From: Acidimicrobiia bacterium
GTDB taxonomy: Bacteria; Actinomycetota; Acidimicrobiia; Spongiisociales; UBA11373
Assembly (NCBI GenBank): GCA_029263095.1
Contig: JAJCYA010000087.1
Location: 1-64,000 of the forward strand
Length of the DNA: 64,000 bases
Direction: 5' to 3'
The notes below the pieces were generated by a model, which was not told where the DNA came from, did not search any database, and was given only the letters and a program-made list of their open reading frames with translations. This document shows, in pieces, positions 60,820-64,000 of this stretch. The position numbers and the translations under genes were made by a program. The number at the start of each line of letters is the position of its first letter. Positions within the stretch are counted from its first letter, which is position 1.

Positions 60820-61745
60820 CAGTCGACCAGTGTCCGTCCGGTGAGTCGGAGGAACACGTCTTCGAGCGTCGAGCGTCTGCTCACGGTCGACTCGGCTGTG
60901 ATGCCGGCCCCGTGTATCTCGTCTGCTGTTCGATCGGCATCGTCGGTGTAGAGGAGCACCCGATCCGGCAGGACTTCGGTTCTTGCCGCCATCCCTTTGA
61001 GCTTGGTGGCATATTCCTGCTGGGTACCCACCGGGAAACGCAGCTCGAGTACTTCGCGTCTCGAGTGCTGTTCGATCAACTCCCGTGGAGAGCCTTCGGC
61101 GACGATCTGCCCCTTGTCCATGATCACCAGGCGGTCGCACAGCTGCTCGGCCTCGTCCATGTAGTGGGTCGTGATGATGAGGGTCACGCCTTCCTGTTTG
61201 AGTCGATAGAGGCGGTCCCACAGCAGGTGGCGTGCCTGGGGATCGAGTCCGGTTGTCGGTTCGTCGAGGAGGAGTAGCTCGGGGGTGTTGATCAAGCCTC
61301 GAGCGATCGTAAGGCGGCGCTTCATTCCGCCCGACAGCGGTTCGACCCGGCTGTTGCGCCGCTCGTCGAGTTGGGCGAACACGAGCAGCTCGTCGATCCG
61401 CTCGTTGATGACCTTGCGGCTCATCCCGAAGTAGCGGCCATAGATGAGCAGGTTCTCATAGACCGTGAGCTCGAGATCGAGGTTGTCCTCCTGTGGTATT
61501 ACGCCCAGGCGAGCCCTGATCTCTTGGCCGAGTTCGTCGGGATCTCTTCCGAGGACCGACAGTGATCCACCGGTGCGAGGCGACACTGCACCGATCATCT
61601 TCATGGTCGAGGACTTGCCGGCTCCGTTCGGTCCCAGGAAGCCAAACGCCTCTCCCGGACGCACCTCAAAGTCGATGCCGTCGACCGCGATCAGTTCACC
61701 AAATACCTTGTGAAGGCCGCGAGCGTGGACGAGAGGGTCAATCAT
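60819..61745 (-). CDS. ABC transporter ATP-binding protein (DrrA/NodI type)
   Basis: 308 residues. Walker A GPNGAGKSS, Q-loop IPQEDNLDLELTVYENLLIY, signature LSGGMKRRL, Walker B LLLLDEPTTGLDPQ, H-loop TTHYMDEAEQL, then a DrrA-like C-terminal regulatory domain. The first gene of the three-gene exporter operon. ATG at 61745 has TACCGT 9 bases upstream (minus strand). The 131 bases between it and thiI hold no further gene. Exporters of this kind move lipids, polysaccharides or antibiotics. Confidence 0.92.
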   Translation of the reverse strand: MIDPLVHARGLHKVFGELIAVDGIDFEVRPGEAFGFLGPNGAGKSSTMKMIGAVSPRTGGSLSVLGRDPDELGQEIRARLGVIPQEDNLDLELTVYENLLIYGRYFGMSRKVINERIDELLVFAQLDERRNSRVEPLSGGMKRRLTIARGLINTPELLLLDEPTTGLDPQARHLLWDRLYRLKQEGVTLIITTHYMDEAEQLCDRLVIMDKGQIVAEGSPRELIEQHSRREVLELRFPVGTQQEYATKLKGMAARTEVLPDRVLLYTDDADRTADEIHGAGITAESTVSRRSTLEDVFLRLTGRTLVD

Positions 61746-61754
61746 GAGGCGGTC

Positions 61755-61760
61755 ACGGTA
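61755..61760 (-). promoter_or_regulatory. -10 box TACCGT (minus), leaderless start
   Basis: Minus-strand TACCGT 9 bases before the ATPase ATG at 61745. Confidence 0.45.
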
Positions 61761-61876
61761 GTGTCCCGGTGTGACGCGAGGACTGATCAGATCGTCTCGG
61801 GTTGCCAGGTTGCAGGAGGTGACGAGCGGGCGATGCAGCCTGCGACGGGACTGCTACTAGGGACCGCCCAAGGGCG

Positions 61877-63025
61877 TCAGACTCCGGGAACCCAGTCGGC
61901 CAGCCTCATCGACTTGTGTGTCATCACCGCCTGCTCGACGAGATCGTCTACTTCGGTCATGATGGCCACCAGCTTGGCCGCTGAGGTCGATACCGAGACC
62001 TTGGCTCCCCCTGCGATGTCGCACATTTCCCGGGTGCGGGAGGACACCTCGAGAGTGCCGATGTCACGGGCCCGATCGACGATCTCGTTCTTGGCGAGGC
62101 CGATGAGCGGTCGCAGCATTGGCATCTCGATGATTCGATCGAGCGCGGCCACGTTATCCAGCGTTTGGGTAGATACCTGGCCGAGAGATTCTCCATTGAT
62201 AATGGCGCGGGTATCGCGGTTGGTGATGGCGATGCCCTCGGCAGCTCTGTACATCACTCCCTTGAGTGCCATCTGTCGTTCCCGCGCCGGGACGCGATGC
62301 TGGATTTCGGAGATCGCAGGTTCGAGATCGACGATATGAAGCAGCGGATCTGTCCCGGCTCCGTATCTCTCCGTCAGGAGGTGGGCTATACCCGCCGCGT
62401 GATCGGCCTGGCCGCATCCCAGCGAGAAATGAAGGTAGTCGACGGCTACCCCGCGTTGAGCCATGAGGTATACCGCTACTGGAGAGTCGATGCCGCCTGA
62501 GAACATGGCGAGTGCCTTGCCCTGGGTGCCGGCAGGGAGGCCGCCTACACCGGGTCGGGTGGCGAGAGTGAGATAGGACACATCGTTGACGACCCGGATT
62601 CGTACCGTGATCTCGGGGTTGGTGAGATCAACCTTGCCACCGGCCTCGACAAGGAGGGAGCCCGCGGCGACGGCTAGATCCTGAGATGAGAAGGTGTGTG
62701 ATCCCATCCGCGTGGGCCTGACGGCAAAGGTGCGCCCGTTTACCTCTGCTCCGAACTGGGTGGCGACGCTCTCGGCCAGGTCATCGAGCGCCTCACATTC
62801 GACGGTTTCGACCGTCTCGACGGCACGCACTCCAAACACTCTGGAGAGCCGGTCCACCGCATCTTCCGCGGTCGTGACGATCGCCAGACGGTGGCCGGCG
62901 AGCCGGCTGATCTCGACCCGGCGATCGAACGCCGCTGAGATCGCCGCCACGAGCGCGCCGACCATACGGCGCTGGGTACGCTGCGATTTGAGATAGATCT
63001 CCGGGTCGAGTGATGCGACGAGCAT
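61877..63025 (-). CDS. thiI: tRNA 4-thiouridine synthase ThiI (no rhodanese domain)
   Basis: 382 residues: N-terminal ferredoxin-like and THUMP domains (DPEIYLKSQRTQRRMVGAL, LTNPEITVRIRVV) and a PP-loop ATP pyrophosphatase domain (ALAMFSGGIDSPVAVYLMAQ, INGESLGQVSTQTLDN, RTREMCDIAGG). It activates U8 of tRNA for thiolation. There is no C-terminal rhodanese domain, so sulfur must come from a separate donor such as a cysteine desulfurase, as in many Gram-positive ThiI proteins. ATG at 63025 has GGAG upstream. A longer frame to 63766 overlaps the divergent gene and is rejected. Confidence 0.9.
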   Translation of the reverse strand: MLVASLDPEIYLKSQRTQRRMVGALVAAISAAFDRRVEISRLAGHRLAIVTTAEDAVDRLSRVFGVRAVETVETVECEALDDLAESVATQFGAEVNGRTFAVRPTRMGSHTFSSQDLAVAAGSLLVEAGGKVDLTNPEITVRIRVVNDVSYLTLATRPGVGGLPAGTQGKALAMFSGGIDSPVAVYLMAQRGVAVDYLHFSLGCGQADHAAGIAHLLTERYGAGTDPLLHIVDLEPAISEIQHRVPARERQMALKGVMYRAAEGIAITNRDTRAIINGESLGQVSTQTLDNVAALDRIIEMPMLRPLIGLAKNEIVDRARDIGTLEVSSRTREMCDIAGGAKVSVSTSAAKLVAIMTEVDDLVEQAVMTHKSMRLADWVPGV

Positions 63026-63082
63026 CGTGAAACTCCGTGATGGACCTGGAGGAGGATACTGCTGGGCTACTGGTGTGCGCCC

Positions 63083-63088
63083 TAACCT
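63083..63088 (+). promoter_or_regulatory. -10 box TAACCT, leaderless start
   Basis: TAACCT is 9 bases before the ATG at 63098. Confidence 0.5.
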
Positions 63089-63097
63089 TGGTTTCCC

Positions 63098-63985
63098 ATG
63101 GATCCCAAGCAACAACGCCTGCTCATCATCATCGGGTCGATCATCGCCGTGCTGCTCATCGTGCTCATCTTCGTGCTGTTGAACGAAGACGGTGCGCCGT
63201 TTGTGGCGGCGGATTCGAGTGCAACCAGTGGTGCCTCCACGTTGCCGTCGGAGGGTTCGAGTACCACGGACACTTCGGCGACCCTGGATACGACTGCGAC
63301 CACTGCGGCACCGGGCACAACTGCGGCGCCGGGCACCACTGCGGCACCCGCAACTACGGCTACGACGGTGGCACCACCTCCTCCGCCCGTAGGTGCTTGT
63401 GCTGCTCTCCCGAGTCCGCTTGTTCCGGGACCGGGACCCGACGTCACCTCTGTCTCCGGCGATTTCGACGGAGACGGGAATCCCGATCAGCTGATCGCCT
63501 ACCGCGATGCCGGTGGTACTTGGTGGGTGCAGATGGCATTCAGCTACGGGTATGCCACACAGAGCGCGGTATTCGGACCGGTGACTGCGCTCGGATCCCA
63601 GGATTTCGGTGGGGGCGGTCAGGACATCGGGTTCGCTTTCGTGGATGGCGGCGCGTCTACCCAGCTCGTCGGGTTCTTCTTCGCTCCGGGTTGCGACATC
63701 TTCGAGACAACCATCAGCGGCACCACTGCATTGGCGCGCTTTCCGATCGGAGGCGGCGTCATGCATCTCGATGGGATGTTCTGCACCTTCGATGGCTTTA
63801 CGACGACCTCGGCTACGACCAACGACGGAGTCAGCTGGGAGTACACGACGACCGACTACGTCTGGGTCCCGGGGTTGCTGGAATTCGAATCCACCGCCTC
63901 GTCTGTGTCGGTGCTCACGAGCCCCGCCGACGATGCGACGATCTTCGCCGCTGCGAGTTTTGATTGTCCGTTGCTCGCGCCGTAG
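63098..63985 (+). CDS. Membrane-anchored secreted protein with Thr/Ala-rich linker
   Basis: 295 residues. A start of DPKQQRLLI and one span (LIIIGSIIAVLLIVLIFVLL) anchor it; then a low-complexity linker (about 35-95: TTAAPGTTAAPGTTAAPATT) and a C-terminal domain of about 190 residues. That domain opens with SGDFDGDGNPDQLIAYRD, an FG-GAP/VCBS-like calcium-binding loop pattern (DxDGDGxxD), followed by repeated beta strands. Probably an outside, wall-spanning protein. ATG at 63098 has TAACCT 9 bases upstream. The window ends 15 bases after its stop. Confidence 0.7.
   Translation: MDPKQQRLLIIIGSIIAVLLIVLIFVLLNEDGAPFVAADSSATSGASTLPSEGSSTTDTSATLDTTATTAAPGTTAAPGTTAAPATTATTVAPPPPPVGACAALPSPLVPGPGPDVTSVSGDFDGDGNPDQLIAYRDAGGTWWVQMAFSYGYATQSAVFGPVTALGSQDFGGGGQDIGFAFVDGGASTQLVGFFFAPGCDIFETTISGTTALARFPIGGGVMHLDGMFCTFDGFTTTSATTNDGVSWEYTTTDYVWVPGLLEFESTASSVSVLTSPADDATIFAAASFDCPLLAP
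63302..63375 (+). repeat. Degenerate 18-base tandem repeats in the linker
   Basis: Units coding TTAAPG or TTAAPA, in frame in the linker of the gene at 63098. Confidence 0.6.
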
Positions 63986-64000
63986 ACGCTGGAGAGCTGT

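Noticed and set aside
61877-63766. Long N-terminal extension of thiI
   Set aside because: The part beyond 63025 overlaps the divergent gene at 63098 and is low-complexity; ATG 63025 has a ribosome binding site.
1-64000. Mobile elements, prophage, toxin-antitoxin, CRISPR
   Set aside because: No transposase, integrase, phage gene, toxin pair or spaced repeat array was found; gene content is core metabolism and cell wall.

Overview
The window is 64 kb of high-GC, gene-dense bacterial chromosome. It reads as a member of Actinobacteria (Actinomycetota), most likely a deep lineage such as Acidimicrobiia. The evidence is: F420 cofactor genes (cofD/cofE); DUF3499, DUF5719 and Trm112-like genes in the neighbourhood typical of actinobacteria; the gene orders ahcY...comF-hpf...secA and prfB-ftsE-ftsX...smpB, which resemble other actinobacteria; Thr/Pro-rich wall linkers; and many start codons that lie 5-10 bases behind a TANNNT -10 box with no Shine-Dalgarno, the actinobacterial leaderless pattern. 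The class-level placement is inference. I see no rRNA, tRNA, insertion sequence, phage or CRISPR; this looks like core chromosome.

Layout. 1-5 kb: partial FMN split-barrel protein, GNAT acetyltransferase, M24 peptidase, transketolase, and a fused ATP sulfurylase/APS kinase. 6-15 kb: membrane protein, cobalamin adenosyltransferase, leucyl aminopeptidase, SpoIID-like wall protein, sirtuin, small unknown protein, class A PBP with PASTA domains. 15-24 kb: methylmalonyl-CoA mutase large subunit, CBS protein, DMT permease, argJ, two biotin-dependent carboxylase subunits with a divergent biotin ligase. 24-41 kb: LCP protein, sugar nucleotidyltransferase, epimerase, Fpg, cofE, cofD, a large GT2-membrane fusion, DUF5719, small redox and zinc proteins, GT-C-like membrane protein, GT2, phosphomannomutase, Trm112-like protein, cupin isomerase, AdoHcyase. 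42-52 kb: divergent FtsH-like protease, comF, esterase, hpf - response regulator - HEAT protein - HD-GYP, secA. 52-58 kb: AlkD-like protein, prfB with its programmed frameshift, ftsE, ftsX, M23 hydrolase, smpB, tmRNA. 58-64 kb: membrane protein, three-gene ABC exporter, thiI, secreted lipoprotein-like protein.

How the parts work together. The carboxylase pair, its biotin ligase, the cobalamin adenosyltransferase and the mutase could carry propionyl-CoA to succinyl-CoA. The cupin isomerase, phosphomannomutase and nucleotidyltransferase can activate mannose for the surrounding glycosyltransferases and LCP protein (cell-surface glycan). FtsEX with the M23 enzyme is a divisome-controlled wall hydrolase. 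SmpB with tmRNA rescues stalled ribosomes.

Most worth a second look: (1) a dispersed two-hairpin intergenic repeat in three places (27.3, 41.7, 57.8 kb), partly duplicated in tandem; (2) an hpf - response regulator - HEAT - HD-GYP operon, joining ribosome hibernation to a c-di-GMP type enzyme, preceded by a short leader ORF ending in a His-Asp repeat; (3) the consistent leaderless promoter architecture; (4) small genes easy to miss (Trm112-like, leader ORF) and a CBS protein whose reading frame is open beyond any normal start codon.
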